A stretch of DNA of 9,773 bases, taken from Bacilli bacterium (lineage in GTDB: Bacteria > Bacillota_I > Bacilli_A > RFN20 > CAG-826). The stretch lies in NCBI GenBank assembly GCA_016302705.1, contig JAEDNC010000027.1:1-9773 (forward strand), given 5' to 3'. The position numbers and the translations under genes are program-made. Positions 1-7,683 of the stretch are shown one piece after another. How positions within the stretch are numbered: the stretch's first letter is position 1; every line of letters begins with the position of its first letter. Below the pieces are notes generated by a model, which saw nothing but the letters and a program-made list of their open reading frames with translations, was not told the origin of the DNA and searched no databases.

Positions 1-102
1 AACTTTAATTTCTTTTTCTGTTGATCCTGTTTCAAATGTTGCTCCACAGGAGACACATGTAACTGTGCAACGATAGTATTTTGGGTGAATGTTGTTTTTC
101 AT
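1..102 (-). CDS. rpmE: 50S ribosomal protein L31 (5' part only)
   Basis: This is the N-terminal 34 codons of a large-subunit ribosomal protein; the rest runs off the left edge. The translation starts [16 protein letters not shown], the characteristic L31 opening (M-K-x-x-I-H-P-x-Y). C16-V-S-C19 is the first CxxC of the zinc-binding (C+) form, and the GATFETGST stretch that follows is also typical. The start at 102 is supported by a clear AAGGAG Shine-Dalgarno about 9 nt upstream. It lies downstream of the lipoprotein gene on the same strand, but with its own candidate promoter and leader, so it is probably transcribed separately. L31 is normally about 65-90 aa; the second CxxC and the C-terminus are outside the window. 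The family assignment is secure despite truncation. Confidence 0.93.
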   Translation of the reverse strand, partial: MKNNIHPKYYRCTVTCVSCGATFETGSTEKEIKV

Positions 103-120
103 TTCCGATTTCTCCTTCCG

Positions 121-144
121 CCTAGAACAGTATGTCGTTCTAAG
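121..144 (-). promoter_or_regulatory. Leader hairpin just upstream of the rpmE ribosome binding site
   Basis: On the minus strand CTTAGAAC and GTTCTAGG pair over 8 bp (one G-U) around an 8-nt loop. The stem ends a few bases before the AAGGAG of rpmE, so the folded 5' UTR would present or occlude the ribosome binding site. Autoregulatory leaders in front of L31 genes are known in several bacterial groups. Whether this hairpin belongs to such a family is inference from position and pairing alone. Confidence 0.45.
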
Positions 145-159
145 AAAGTATGCTGAATA

Positions 160-188
160 ACTTTAACACAGGCAATTAGCTATCTCAA
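160..188 (-). promoter_or_regulatory. Candidate sigma-A-type promoter for rpmE
   Basis: On the minus strand TTGAGA (183-188; 5 of 6 to TTGACA), a 17-bp spacer and TAAAGT (160-165; 4 of 6 to TATAAT) are followed by a roughly 50-nt leader that contains the hairpin at 121-144. An A/T-only tract (192-208) lies directly upstream of the -35 box, where an UP element would sit. This is a sequence match only. Confidence 0.5.
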
Positions 189-191
189 TAT

Positions 192-207
192 AAAAATTAT
201 AATTTTT
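192..207. other. Perfect 16-bp A/T palindrome between lipoprotein gene and rpmE
   Basis: AAAAATTATAATTTTT reads the same on both strands and lies about 15 bp beyond the lipoprotein stop codon. It could act as a weak terminator for that gene, but the stem has no G-C pair. Because it abuts the rpmE -35 box, it may equally be an UP-element-like tract. The role cannot be decided from sequence. Confidence 0.35.
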
Positions 208-221
208 TGGTCTAATTCTCT

Positions 222-1925
222 TTAGTAATAAAGTAAAAGTGCGAAATTAACCTCTGGATAATGCATGGATAATGCTCTATTCATGTATGGGACTAATGGG
301 ACAACTACACTTAATGGTCCTTTCATCACAGCGACAGCGATACGATTGCACATGACCTTAAATTGTTCTTCATCATATGTCACTCCATCGTTTTTGATGT
401 GAGGATTTAATTTATTAAATAGGCCATTCTCGGTATTAAGCATTATTAGAAGGTTCATTGTATCCATGTCTTTAAATGCGTTCATAATGTTATTGATAGT
501 GGATTTTGATAGACCGTTAATAAGATTGAAACAATAAACAACTAAATCTTGGTAGTTATTAACATATTCTTCTCTATTTCTCATAGTTGGATATTCATCG
601 CTTTCAAAGCTAGTAATTCTATTAATGAGTTCTTTTGGAAGCGCTGTTTCGTCTTTAAATGGACTTAAAGCTTTAATTTTTTCTAATTTAAGGTTTGGAT
701 TGTAATCCAAGAGGATGTTATCGATATCTGATTTATAAATATCCACCATAACACCTGGATGAACAAATTGATCAAATTGATATGGGACAACATATGGAAC
801 AAATTCTGCAGAGTTATAAATGTTGAAGATAGAATTATATTCTCTTTCTAATAAATGTTTTGGGATTGAATTAGGTGCTTCATAGGTATAAGCAAACATA
901 TTTTCTTCTTCAATAACCCCATTATCTATTAAATCTTTAGCGACTAAATCAATAACTCCACCAGCGCGAGAATAACCCGCTAAAAGCATCTTATAAGGGG
1001 TTTCTTGATAGGTTTTCAAGTATTCTGCTAGTTCGCTTTCGACTAATAAGGCAGGTTGATAAAAGCCTTGATGTGGGCCTTCTTCACCCACCATAAAATT
1101 AAGACCCCATTCGTAGGCGCTATAGCTTATACCTTTGCCAATTACATAGATTAAATCGCTATTATTAATCTTTTTATGTGCAAAGACAAACGAGAATAAA
1201 GAATCTGAAACACCCCAATCTTTAGAAAAGTAAATATCATCACAATTTTCTGAAATTAAATAATTGGTAGCTGCTATTTTATCTGTGATACAATTCACTA
1301 ATCCGTTTGCGTATAAAGCGATGTGTCTATTAAAAGTAGTGGCTGAAGATTCAAACATATGCTCATCAATGATGTAATCAAATCTAGCAGGCTCATCAAA
1401 ATATAAACCTGGTAAAAGCACTTTTTTCCATGTAATTTCGTTTGTTGTAAATGTAGAATTAATTGTGTAGTCACTATTTATAATAGTGTCGAAATCAAAT
1501 AACCAACTATCAAATATGTATTCGGTTGTTTCAGTTGCTTTTTTGCCAGGAGTTAATTTAGGAGCAACCACTTTTTCTCCAGGATTAACTTCTACAGTAG
1601 TAAAGTTGTAATTGTTGCCATCAATAAATGTACAACTATATTTGTCCCATTTAGCGATTAAGTTAACATTTGAAGTAAATGGAGTGTCTTTTGTGTATTC
1701 AACATCTTCTTTTCCCCAACCTGTGAACCAACCTAGGAATTGTCTCCCTTTTTTATATGGGGTAGGAAGTTCTAAGGTAGAACCACTTGTGACTAAATAT
1801 GTAGTTTCACTAAGTTTTCCTCCGTTTGCATCTAAAGTCACAGTAAAAGTTGCTGGTTGGTTACAGCCTATAACGCTTGTAGCAAATGTGAACAGTAAAA
1901 ATATAGATGCAAATTTGTTTTTCAT
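222..1925 (-). CDS. Lipoprotein with InlB-type repeat and lipase-like alpha/beta-hydrolase domain
   Basis: This 567-aa protein is predicted to be a membrane-anchored exported hydrolase. Residues 1-21 are a lipoprotein signal: basic MKNK, a hydrophobic core, and lipobox V-I-G-C with C21 as the lipidated residue. Residues 27-93 match a Listeria-Bacteroides (InlB B) repeat, with VTLDANGGKL, a P-T-P-Y-K-K-G-R-x-F-x-G-W core and the closing LIAKW. Residues 95-161 look like a second, diverged copy. The rest has a nucleophile elbow G317-Y-S319-R-A-G-G, followed by N371-S-A-E374-F-V-P, which resembles the N-x-x-D-x-V-P acid motif of class 3 lipases but with Glu. H389 or H555 (MHYPEVNFAL near the C-terminus) could complete a triad. 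The ATG overlaps the upstream stop codon by 1 nt (TAATG), implying translational coupling to the aminopeptidase gene; a GAAGGA lies rather far upstream. Signal, lipobox and repeat are directly visible; lipase or esterase activity and substrate are inference. Confidence 0.8.
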   Translation of the reverse strand: MKNKFASIFLLFTFATSVIGCNQPATFTVTLDANGGKLSETTYLVTSGSTLELPTPYKKGRQFLGWFTGWGKEDVEYTKDTPFTSNVNLIAKWDKYSCTFIDGNNYNFTTVEVNPGEKVVAPKLTPGKKATETTEYIFDSWLFDFDTIINSDYTINSTFTTNEITWKKVLLPGLYFDEPARFDYIIDEHMFESSATTFNRHIALYANGLVNCITDKIAATNYLISENCDDIYFSKDWGVSDSLFSFVFAHKKINNSDLIYVIGKGISYSAYEWGLNFMVGEEGPHQGFYQPALLVESELAEYLKTYQETPYKMLLAGYSRAGGVIDLVAKDLIDNGVIEEENMFAYTYEAPNSIPKHLLEREYNSIFNIYNSAEFVPYVVPYQFDQFVHPGVMVDIYKSDIDNILLDYNPNLKLEKIKALSPFKDETALPKELINRITSFESDEYPTMRNREEYVNNYQDLVVYCFNLINGLSKSTINNIMNAFKDMDTMNLLIMLNTENGLFNKLNPHIKNDGVTYDEEQFKVMCNRIAVAVMKGPLSVVVPLVPYMNRALSMHYPEVNFALLLYY

Positions 1926-3148
1926 TAAATAGCCCAGTTTCCTTCTTTAAAGATAACAGTTTTTTTGCCATCAAAAGAAGTACCAACGATTTCTAAATCT
2001 TTAGTTCCAATCATAAAGTCAACGTGGATCATTGAATCATTTAAACCCGCTTTTATAGATTCTTCTGTGGTCATAGAAGCTCCATTAGGTAATAACTCCT
2101 TAAACGCCGCTCCTAAGGCTAAATGGCAGGCTGCATTTTCATCGAAAAGTGTCTCGTAGAATAATAACCCACTTTTTTGGATTGGAGAATCGTATGGAAC
2201 TAAAGCAACTTCTCCTAATTTTGAAGCACCTTCATCCATTTCAACCATTTGCTCTAAAAGCTTTTGATTTTTCTTTGCTTTCACTTCGCAAACTCTGCCA
2301 TTTTTAAATCTCACAGAAAAGCCGTCTATTAATTGACCGTTATATGAAAGCGGTTTACTTGCATAGACAATTCCTTCGCAGCTTCCAGCACGTGGAGAGG
2401 TGAAAACTTCTTCACTAGGAATATTAGGATTAAAAATACGATTGTCATCGGTGTATTCTGCTCCTCCACCCCAGTGAATTCCCTTTAATAATTCGACCTT
2501 AAAATTAGTGCCGTTACTTGATTTATATTCTAGGTATTGTAAATCCAATTCTTCAAGTTTTTGACGGTATTTTTTAAGGTTTTTGTTATGATTTTCCCAG
2601 TTTTCTACTGCTTTGCCATCCACTCTAGAAGTTGTTAGAATTGCTTCCCAAAGAGCCTCAACTGCTTCTTCTCCTTTTAAATTAGGAAATACGCGTTCTG
2701 CCCACGCAACAGACGGAACAGCAGCGATACACCATTTATATCTTCCATCCATCATGTTTCTATATGGTTTAATCTTTTTTCTAATTGCCAAGGTTGATCT
2801 AGATAAAACGGATTGTTTAATCCCTTTAAAAGCATCAGGGTCATCACTTACTAAATGGAGAACACTTGGAAGGTTCTTTACCATGTATTTTTGTTCTGCA
2901 ATTTTATAGCTTGGAACTTTGCTTAATTCCCTGACGGTTTCATATTGATAATTTAACTTACTTATCTTATTATCATGGAAGTTAACTTTAACGTGTTTTG
3001 CACCTGCTTTATAGCATTCTTCGACAACCATTCTAACGAATTCGATTTGATCTAATTGAGTGTTAATCCAAACCTCTTCTCCTGGTAAAACACTTACTCC
3101 CATCTTTGCAAGTAATTCTGCGTATTCTTTTAATCTAATTTTATTCAT
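1925..3148 (-). CDS. M29-family metallo-aminopeptidase (AmpS/PepS/AmpT type)
   Basis: This is a predicted cytoplasmic metal-dependent aminopeptidase that removes N-terminal residues from peptides. At 407 aa it is full length for peptidase family M29 (about 400-415 aa). Signature blocks are in order: N242-I-P-S-E-E247-V-F-T near the first metal-ligand Glu, G312-E313-V-A-L-V-P, F335-D-E-N-A-A-C-H342-L-A-L-G, and M373-I-H375-V-D377-F-M-I-G. The spacings E247 to E313 (66) and E247 to H342 (95) agree with my recollection of the Thermus enzyme. The position corresponding to its active-site Tyr (His+7) is F349 here. AGAGGT lies about 8 nt before the ATG. The gene is divergent from the ttcA-like gene across 71 bp and is the first gene of a two-gene unit with the lipoprotein. 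Family is very likely; substrate preference is unknown. Confidence 0.93.
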   Translation of the reverse strand: MNKIRLKEYAELLAKMGVSVLPGEEVWINTQLDQIEFVRMVVEECYKAGAKHVKVNFHDNKISKLNYQYETVRELSKVPSYKIAEQKYMVKNLPSVLHLVSDDPDAFKGIKQSVLSRSTLAIRKKIKPYRNMMDGRYKWCIAAVPSVAWAERVFPNLKGEEAVEALWEAILTTSRVDGKAVENWENHNKNLKKYRQKLEELDLQYLEYKSSNGTNFKVELLKGIHWGGGAEYTDDNRIFNPNIPSEEVFTSPRAGSCEGIVYASKPLSYNGQLIDGFSVRFKNGRVCEVKAKKNQKLLEQMVEMDEGASKLGEVALVPYDSPIQKSGLLFYETLFDENAACHLALGAAFKELLPNGASMTTEESIKAGLNDSMIHVDFMIGTKDLEIVGTSFDGKKTVIFKEGNWAI

Positions 3149-3175
3149 TTTGACGACCTCTTTTCTTTACTATTC

Positions 3176-3190
3176 TACATTTTTAATGTA
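3176..3190. promoter_or_regulatory. Inverted repeat in the divergent aminopeptidase / ttcA-like promoter region
   Basis: TACATT and AATGTA form a perfect 6-bp inverted repeat around TTT, in the 71-bp gap between two divergent genes. It overlaps a possible minus-strand -10 box (TAGAAT, 3172-3177) for the aminopeptidase gene. It could be an operator, but so short an A/T-rich repeat can occur by chance. Confidence 0.25.
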
Positions 3191-3219
3191 AAAATAAGTA
3201 GCAAAGTAATAATTGAATT

Positions 3220-4065
3220 ATGTCAAAAAAAGATTTTAGAGAAATAGATGAGTTTGAAAAAAGCCTCTCAACAACATATCGTAGAGGTATTTGGTCACGT
3301 TTTGTTAAAGGATTAAAAGAATACAAAATGTTAGAGCCAGGAGATAGAGTGTGTGTCTGTATTTCTGGTGGAAAAGATTCAATGTGTTTAGCTAAGCTAT
3401 TCATGTTACTTCAAAGGCATAGTGACTTTGATTTTGAAGTTGAATTCTTAGTTATGGATCCTGGATATAACAAAAAGAATTTTGATTTGATCAAAAAGAA
3501 TATTGAGACACTTAAAATTCCTGCAAAATTTGTAAAGACTGATATTTTTGAAATCGCTAATCTAAGAGACGAGAAAAGTCCGTGCTTCTTATGCGCTAGA
3601 ATGAGGCGTGGTGCTCTATATAATTCCGCAAAAGCACTCAACTGCAATAAAATTGCTCTAGGCCATCATTATGATGATGTCATTGAAACAACATTAATGA
3701 ATATGCTTAATAGTGGCTCATTCCAAACTATGCTTCCTAAACTTCATAGCACTAACTTTGAAGGAATGGAGTTAATTAGGCCTATGTATTTTATTAGAGA
3801 AAAAGATATTAAGGCGTGGGCAAAACATCACAATCTTGAATTTATACAGTGCGCGTGTAAATTTACTGAAGCAAATGCGAATGAAGAACTTACAAGTCAA
3901 AGAGCAGCTACTAAAAAGCTTATTCAAGAGTTAAAAAAAGACATTCCTCAAGTAGATCAGAATATCTTCAAAGCTGCTGAGAATGTTACCTTAGATATGA
4001 TTCTTGGATATAAAGATAAAGGTATACAACATTCGTTCTTGGACGATTACGATAATAAAAAATAA
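3220..4065 (+). CDS. ttcA: TtcA-family PP-loop, iron-sulfur tRNA thiolation protein
   Basis: This is a predicted cytoplasmic ATP-dependent sulfur transferase of the TtcA/TilS-like PP-loop superfamily; characterised TtcA makes 2-thiocytidine at tRNA position 32. The 281-aa protein has the ATP-binding PP-loop S49-G-G-K-D-S54. The C122-F-L-C125 pair and a later C211-A-C213 supply the Cys ligands expected for the catalytic [4Fe-4S] cluster. G148-H-H-Y-D-D-V-I-E-T is the conserved block that follows the CxxC in the family. The start at 3220 is forced: an in-frame TGA lies one codon upstream and the next Met is residue 37. No Shine-Dalgarno precedes this ATG, so the mRNA may be leaderless. It is a lone plus-strand gene ending in a strong terminator. 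The family call is firm; whether the product is s2C32 in this organism is inference, as Bacillota TtcA-like proteins are less studied. Confidence 0.85.
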   Translation: MSKKDFREIDEFEKSLSTTYRRGIWSRFVKGLKEYKMLEPGDRVCVCISGGKDSMCLAKLFMLLQRHSDFDFEVEFLVMDPGYNKKNFDLIKKNIETLKIPAKFVKTDIFEIANLRDEKSPCFLCARMRRGALYNSAKALNCNKIALGHHYDDVIETTLMNMLNSGSFQTMLPKLHSTNFEGMELIRPMYFIREKDIKAWAKHHNLEFIQCACKFTEANANEELTSQRAATKKLIQELKKDIPQVDQNIFKAAENVTLDMILGYKDKGIQHSFLDDYDNKK

Positions 4066-4094
4066 GGCGTTTCTTGCGCTTTATTTTATTTTAT
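4059..4094 (+). terminator. Bidirectional rho-independent terminator
   Basis: An 11-bp stem (AAAATAAGGCG, 4059-4069, with CGCTTTATTTT, 4077-4087; one G-U) closes a 7-nt loop and overlaps the ttcA-like stop codon. On the plus strand the 3' arm continues into T-rich sequence. On the minus strand the hairpin is followed by TTTTTTATTAT, so it also terminates transcription from the right. It sits exactly at the 3' end of the minus-strand gene remnant described next. Confidence 0.8.
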
Positions 4095-4384
4095 CGATTA
4101 GTGTTCCGACTCCACAATAAATAAAGAATGTTAGAGCATTCAACAACTCTATTTTTCCTTCAAGTTCTCCATGCTCTTTCATATCTCGTTCTTAAATTCC
4201 AGAATGGGTTATTTATGTGATGACCTTTCTTTTAAGAATTACCAAAGGAACGTTAAAGTGTTTAACTTTGCTAATCTTTGCTTTATATTCCGAGAATTCT
4301 AAAGCACCAACTAAAGTTGATAAACCAACTAGAGTTGGATTTTTGAATTGAACTTTTGTTAAATTTCTCGAATTGGTCAGACAT
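4081..4384 (-). pseudogene. Frameshifted remnant of a small unidentified gene
   Basis: This stretch has no intact long frame but holds consecutive gene-like segments on the minus strand. An ATG at 4384 opens MSDQFEKFNK. After an AAAA run (4354-4357) a shift of one base continues as VQFKNPTLVGLSTLVGALEF and on to a stop at 4213-4215. A third segment, 4182-4081, starts MKEHGELEGKIELLNA and ends GVGTLIDKIK with a TAA inside the bidirectional terminator. Ending at a terminator, and lying between that terminator and the one after hypA, is what a former gene of roughly 100 codons would look like. I do not recognise the family. The alternative is one or two intact mini-ORFs (the last would be 33 aa). 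No other feature was found in the 378-bp gap 4066-4443. Confidence 0.5.
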
Positions 4385-4410
4385 ATTATTTTTTTACATT
4401 TCTAATAGGT

Positions 4411-4437
4411 ATAAGAAAAGGGATAAATATATCCCTT
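4411..4437 (-). terminator. Rho-independent terminator of the hypB-oxidoreductase-hypA operon
   Basis: On the minus strand, 6 nt after the hypA stop codon, AAGGGATA pairs with TATCCCTT over 8 bp around a 4-nt loop. The stem is followed by a pyrimidine-rich TTCTTAT tail. Position and structure fit the end of the three-gene transcript. Confidence 0.75.
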
Positions 4438-4443
4438 AACTTG

Positions 4444-4788
4444 TTATTCGACTTTTATGTCTTTAATCAAGACATCTCTTCCAGTAACTAAATAGGTATG
4501 AGGTCCATGGCAATATGGACATTCTTTACCATATTCAGTAGTGGAATAAGTCTTTTTGCAGTCTTCGCAATAACTGATACCGGCGATAGAAATATAATTG
4601 AGTTTACACTCTTTCATATATTCTGTTTTCTTTATCGCCCAATTGAAGGCATCAACGAAGTATTCTTTGACAACTCCGCTGACTTCTCCAATTTCTAGGG
4701 TAAGTTCAACAACTTTATTGACCTTATTCTTTTTTGCGAGTTCTTCGACTTGATTAATGACGTGTACTACAATTCCTAATTCGTGCAT
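4444..4788 (-). CDS. hypA: Nickel metallochaperone HypA
   Basis: HypA binds Ni(II) at its N-terminus and hands it, with the GTPase HypB, to nickel enzymes, classically the large subunit of [NiFe]-hydrogenase. The 114-aa protein is full length. It opens M1-H2-E3, with His2 and the N-terminal amine as the known Ni site. The structural zinc site is complete as C74-x-x-C77 and C90-x-x-C93. The internal E31-I-G-E-V-S-G-V stretch is also typical. The ATG overlaps the oxidoreductase stop by 1 nt (TAATG), and no strong Shine-Dalgarno is seen, so translation is probably coupled. It is the last gene of the operon, with a terminator 6 nt after the stop. No hydrogenase structural gene is in the window, so the client enzyme is unknown. 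Identification is firm. Confidence 0.95.
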   Translation of the reverse strand: MHELGIVVHVINQVEELAKKNKVNKVVELTLEIGEVSGVVKEYFVDAFNWAIKKTEYMKECKLNYISIAGISYCEDCKKTYSTTEYGKECPYCHGPHTYLVTGRDVLIKDIKVE

Positions 4789-7682
4789 TATTTAACCGCA
4801 TTTCCAGTATCTGGTTTTGTCTTTTTGGCTTCTTTGTAGTATTTATTCCATTCTCTACGTTTCTTTGCCATCATGCGGGCTTCCTTAGATCCTGAATTAA
4901 AGAGAATCTTGAATGCACGTGGTATAGCGTAGCTTATGAGTCCAGAAGCTTTCTTTTCAGCTTTTCTCATATTGGAACATTCTGGATGATCTCTTACTAA
5001 GTGGATCGCATCAAAGTTACACTTTGTTGTACAAATACCACAACCGATACACTTATGTGGATCAACGTGAGCAGCACCACAGCTTAAGCATCTAGCGGTT
5101 TCAATCTTAACTTGTTCTTCAGTTAAGGTCTTATGAGCATCTTTGAAGGAGTTCTTGTAGTCGATGGTTTCATCCATACCAGCTTCTTGTCTACCAGCAT
5201 CATCATAACCAGGAAGAGTAATGTCTTCTTTGTTAAGTGGAGTAAATCCACGATGGTTAAATGCGATAGTTGGGTTAGCATTTGGACGAACATGTCTTGC
5301 TAAAGCATCAGCGACTTCGTGACCTGCTGCGATTGCGTTAATAACGAATTTTGGTCCAGTGAAGACGTCACCACCAACGAAGATATCTTCGTCAGCAGTT
5401 TGATATGTAAGTTTATCTGCTAATGGGTAATTGCCGTGCCAGAATGTAACTTTACTTCCTTTAAGTAAGTCGCCCCAAACGATTTCTTGGCCGATAGCAA
5501 AGATAATCTTGTCTGCTTCGACTTCTATGGTTTCATTTTCGTCATATTTTGGTGAGAATTTACCGGTTTCTGGATCGATAGTGGATAAACATTTCTTAAA
5601 GACGATACCTGTGACTTCGCCTTTGGCGTTGATCTTAATTTCTTTTGGTCCCCAACCATTATTGACTCCGATATCTTCTTCTAAAGCTTCTCTAACTTCT
5701 TCGTTAGTTGCTGGCATTGTGTCTCTACTTTCTAAGCAGTACATATTGACACTCTTAGCACCTAATCTATGAGCAGCTCTAACACAGTCAATAGCGACAT
5801 TACCTCCGCCAACGACAACTACGTTGCCCTTGAATTCTTTTTTGCTCTCAAGAGCTTCTTTTAAGTAATTGACAGCGATATCTGTTCCCTTAGCGTTATC
5901 ATTTGGAACACCAGGACGTTTACCGCCTTGGCATCCGATAGCGATATAGAAAGCTTTGTATCCTTGTTTTTTGAGTTCTTCGATAGTGATATCTTTACCA
6001 ACTTCGACACCACATTTAATTTCAGCACCTAAAGCCTTAATAATATCGATTTCAGCTTCGATAACATCTTTTTCTAATTTATATGATGGGATTCCATACA
6101 TCATCATTCCACCTGGCTTCTCATTCTTTTCAAAGACAGTTGGTTTAAAGCCCATTTCGCATAAGTAGTAGGCTGCGGATAATCCAGCAGGACCAGCACC
6201 GATAATAGCAATCTTTTCATCGAATTTACCATAGGTAGATGCAACAATCTTCTCTGGAACATAACGATCTTTAGAATTAATTTCTAAATCCGCTAAGAAC
6301 TTCTTAACTGCATCGATGCTGACTGGACGATCAATTGTTCCTCTAGTACAAGCATCTTCGCATTTCTTATTACAGACACGACCACAAACGGCTGGGAATG
6401 GGTTTTGAGTCTTGATTAAAGCAAGAGCCTCTCTATATTTACCTTCCTTGGCCATTTGGAGATAGCCTTGAACTGGAACGTGAGCAGGACAAGCTACTTT
6501 ACAAGGAGCAGTACCTGTTTCCCATGTATCTGATTTTCTAGCGGTATCACGATAGTTTTCATCCCATGCGTATTTACCCCATTTGATTTTATCTGGGAGC
6601 ACTGCGTATGGATATTTAACTTCTTTGCCATCTTTATTACATAATTTTTGGCCTAACTTAACAGCACCGGTTGGACAGTTAGAGACACATTGACCACAAG
6701 CAACACAATTTTGTGGATTAACTTTAGCAGTGTAAGCACTTCTTTCAAGATTTGGGGTATTGAATAAGAGCGCTGTTCTTAAAGCGTTACAAATCTTAAC
6801 ATCACAGTTACAAATATCAAAAATTTTATTTTCGCCATCGATATTTGTGATTTGGTGAACGAAACCGTTCTTCTCTGACAATTCAAAGATTTCTAATGCT
6901 CTTTCTTTAGTGATGTAGTGGGCTCTGCCTGTTTCAACAGTGTAATCGGCCATATCACCAAATTGGACACACCAATCATCAACATCATCAATACATCCTT
7001 CGCCTAACATTGCTCTACTTGCTCTACAAGAGCAGATACCAGCGGAAATGTGTCCTTCATATTTTTTCATCCAGTGAGAAATCTTTTCAATGTCGATTGC
7101 TTCATTATTTGATTCAATCGCCTTTTCTACTGGGATAACGTGCATACCAACACCGCCTCCACCAGGAGGAAGCATTTCGGTAACTCCAGCAAGTGGGGTG
7201 AATGTCATTCTTTCAAAGAATGATGCGACTGCTGGGTTCTTAGCAATTCTATCTACTGTGGAGTTCATAAGCTCCGCACTTCCTGGGACGAAGTAAGAGA
7301 GCATATATCTCTTAATTTTTGGTTTGTCTTCAAGAGGATGATCCCAAGCATAGTTATCTCCGTAATCATATTCAATGATACCGATAACAGACATATCATC
7401 TAATAATTTTTGAAGTTCGACAGGATTAACGTCTTTACAAAGTTCACACATTTGTTCGAATGTGTAATGTTTACGTTGCTTCATCTTAAGCAAGACATCA
7501 ATCATTGGTTCAGTAAGAACTTCTCTTAATCCCCAATATTCATGGTCTGTGGTTTTAACACCGGCGAGTTTGTGTGGAACTACATCGGTAATCTTTCTAG
7601 CGAGCTTACAAAGTTTCTTTTCGTAGCTGTAACCTTTTTCTCCGTAATATTGGGAAACGATTTTTGTATTCTTCTCTGGCAT
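4788..7682 (-). CDS. Multi-cluster Fe-S / FAD NAD(P) oxidoreductase (GltD-like core, two ferredoxin domains)
   Basis: This 964-aa protein is predicted to be a cytoplasmic flavoprotein moving electrons between NAD(P)H and Fe-S clusters. Order of parts: residues 50-110 look like a small winged-helix-like module (Y-T-F-E-Q-M-C ... I-G-I-I-E-Y); 217-301 form a Cys-rich module (C217-S-C219, C230, C238, C291-N-C293, C298); 326-336 is a ferredoxin motif CxxCxxCxxxCP. The GltD-type N-terminal cluster follows (C394, C398-P, C433-G-R-V-C437, C441, C445), then the FAD Rossmann motif G495-A-G-P-A-G500, the NAD(P) motif G625-G-G-N-V-A-I-D632 and the distal FAD motif G769-G-D-V-F. A C-terminal ferredoxin (C878, C881, C884, C888) is preceded by C865-x-x-C868. 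I start it at 7682: AAGGAG is 7-8 nt upstream, hypB stops 1 nt before, and a farther ATG at 7760 would overlap hypB by 77 bp with no family match. The layout matches large unnamed FAD oxidoreductases of anaerobic Bacillota. Partner and reaction are unproven. Confidence 0.88.
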   Translation of the reverse strand: MPEKNTKIVSQYYGEKGYSYEKKLCKLARKITDVVPHKLAGVKTTDHEYWGLREVLTEPMIDVLLKMKQRKHYTFEQMCELCKDVNPVELQKLLDDMSVIGIIEYDYGDNYAWDHPLEDKPKIKRYMLSYFVPGSAELMNSTVDRIAKNPAVASFFERMTFTPLAGVTEMLPPGGGGVGMHVIPVEKAIESNNEAIDIEKISHWMKKYEGHISAGICSCRASRAMLGEGCIDDVDDWCVQFGDMADYTVETGRAHYITKERALEIFELSEKNGFVHQITNIDGENKIFDICNCDVKICNALRTALLFNTPNLERSAYTAKVNPQNCVACGQCVSNCPTGAVKLGQKLCNKDGKEVKYPYAVLPDKIKWGKYAWDENYRDTARKSDTWETGTAPCKVACPAHVPVQGYLQMAKEGKYREALALIKTQNPFPAVCGRVCNKKCEDACTRGTIDRPVSIDAVKKFLADLEINSKDRYVPEKIVASTYGKFDEKIAIIGAGPAGLSAAYYLCEMGFKPTVFEKNEKPGGMMMYGIPSYKLEKDVIEAEIDIIKALGAEIKCGVEVGKDITIEELKKQGYKAFYIAIGCQGGKRPGVPNDNAKGTDIAVNYLKEALESKKEFKGNVVVVGGGNVAIDCVRAAHRLGAKSVNMYCLESRDTMPATNEEVREALEEDIGVNNGWGPKEIKINAKGEVTGIVFKKCLSTIDPETGKFSPKYDENETIEVEADKIIFAIGQEIVWGDLLKGSKVTFWHGNYPLADKLTYQTADEDIFVGGDVFTGPKFVINAIAAGHEVADALARHVRPNANPTIAFNHRGFTPLNKEDITLPGYDDAGRQEAGMDETIDYKNSFKDAHKTLTEEQVKIETARCLSCGAAHVDPHKCIGCGICTTKCNFDAIHLVRDHPECSNMRKAEKKASGLISYAIPRAFKILFNSGSKEARMMAKKRREWNKYYKEAKKTKPDTGNAVK

Positions 7683-7683
7683 A

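Noticed and set aside
4320..4366. Short direct repeats (GTTGG ... ACTTTAGTTGG) suggesting a mini repeat array
   Set aside because: They are explained as part of a Leu/Val/Gly-rich segment of the decayed minus-strand gene; too few and too short to be CRISPR or an attachment site.
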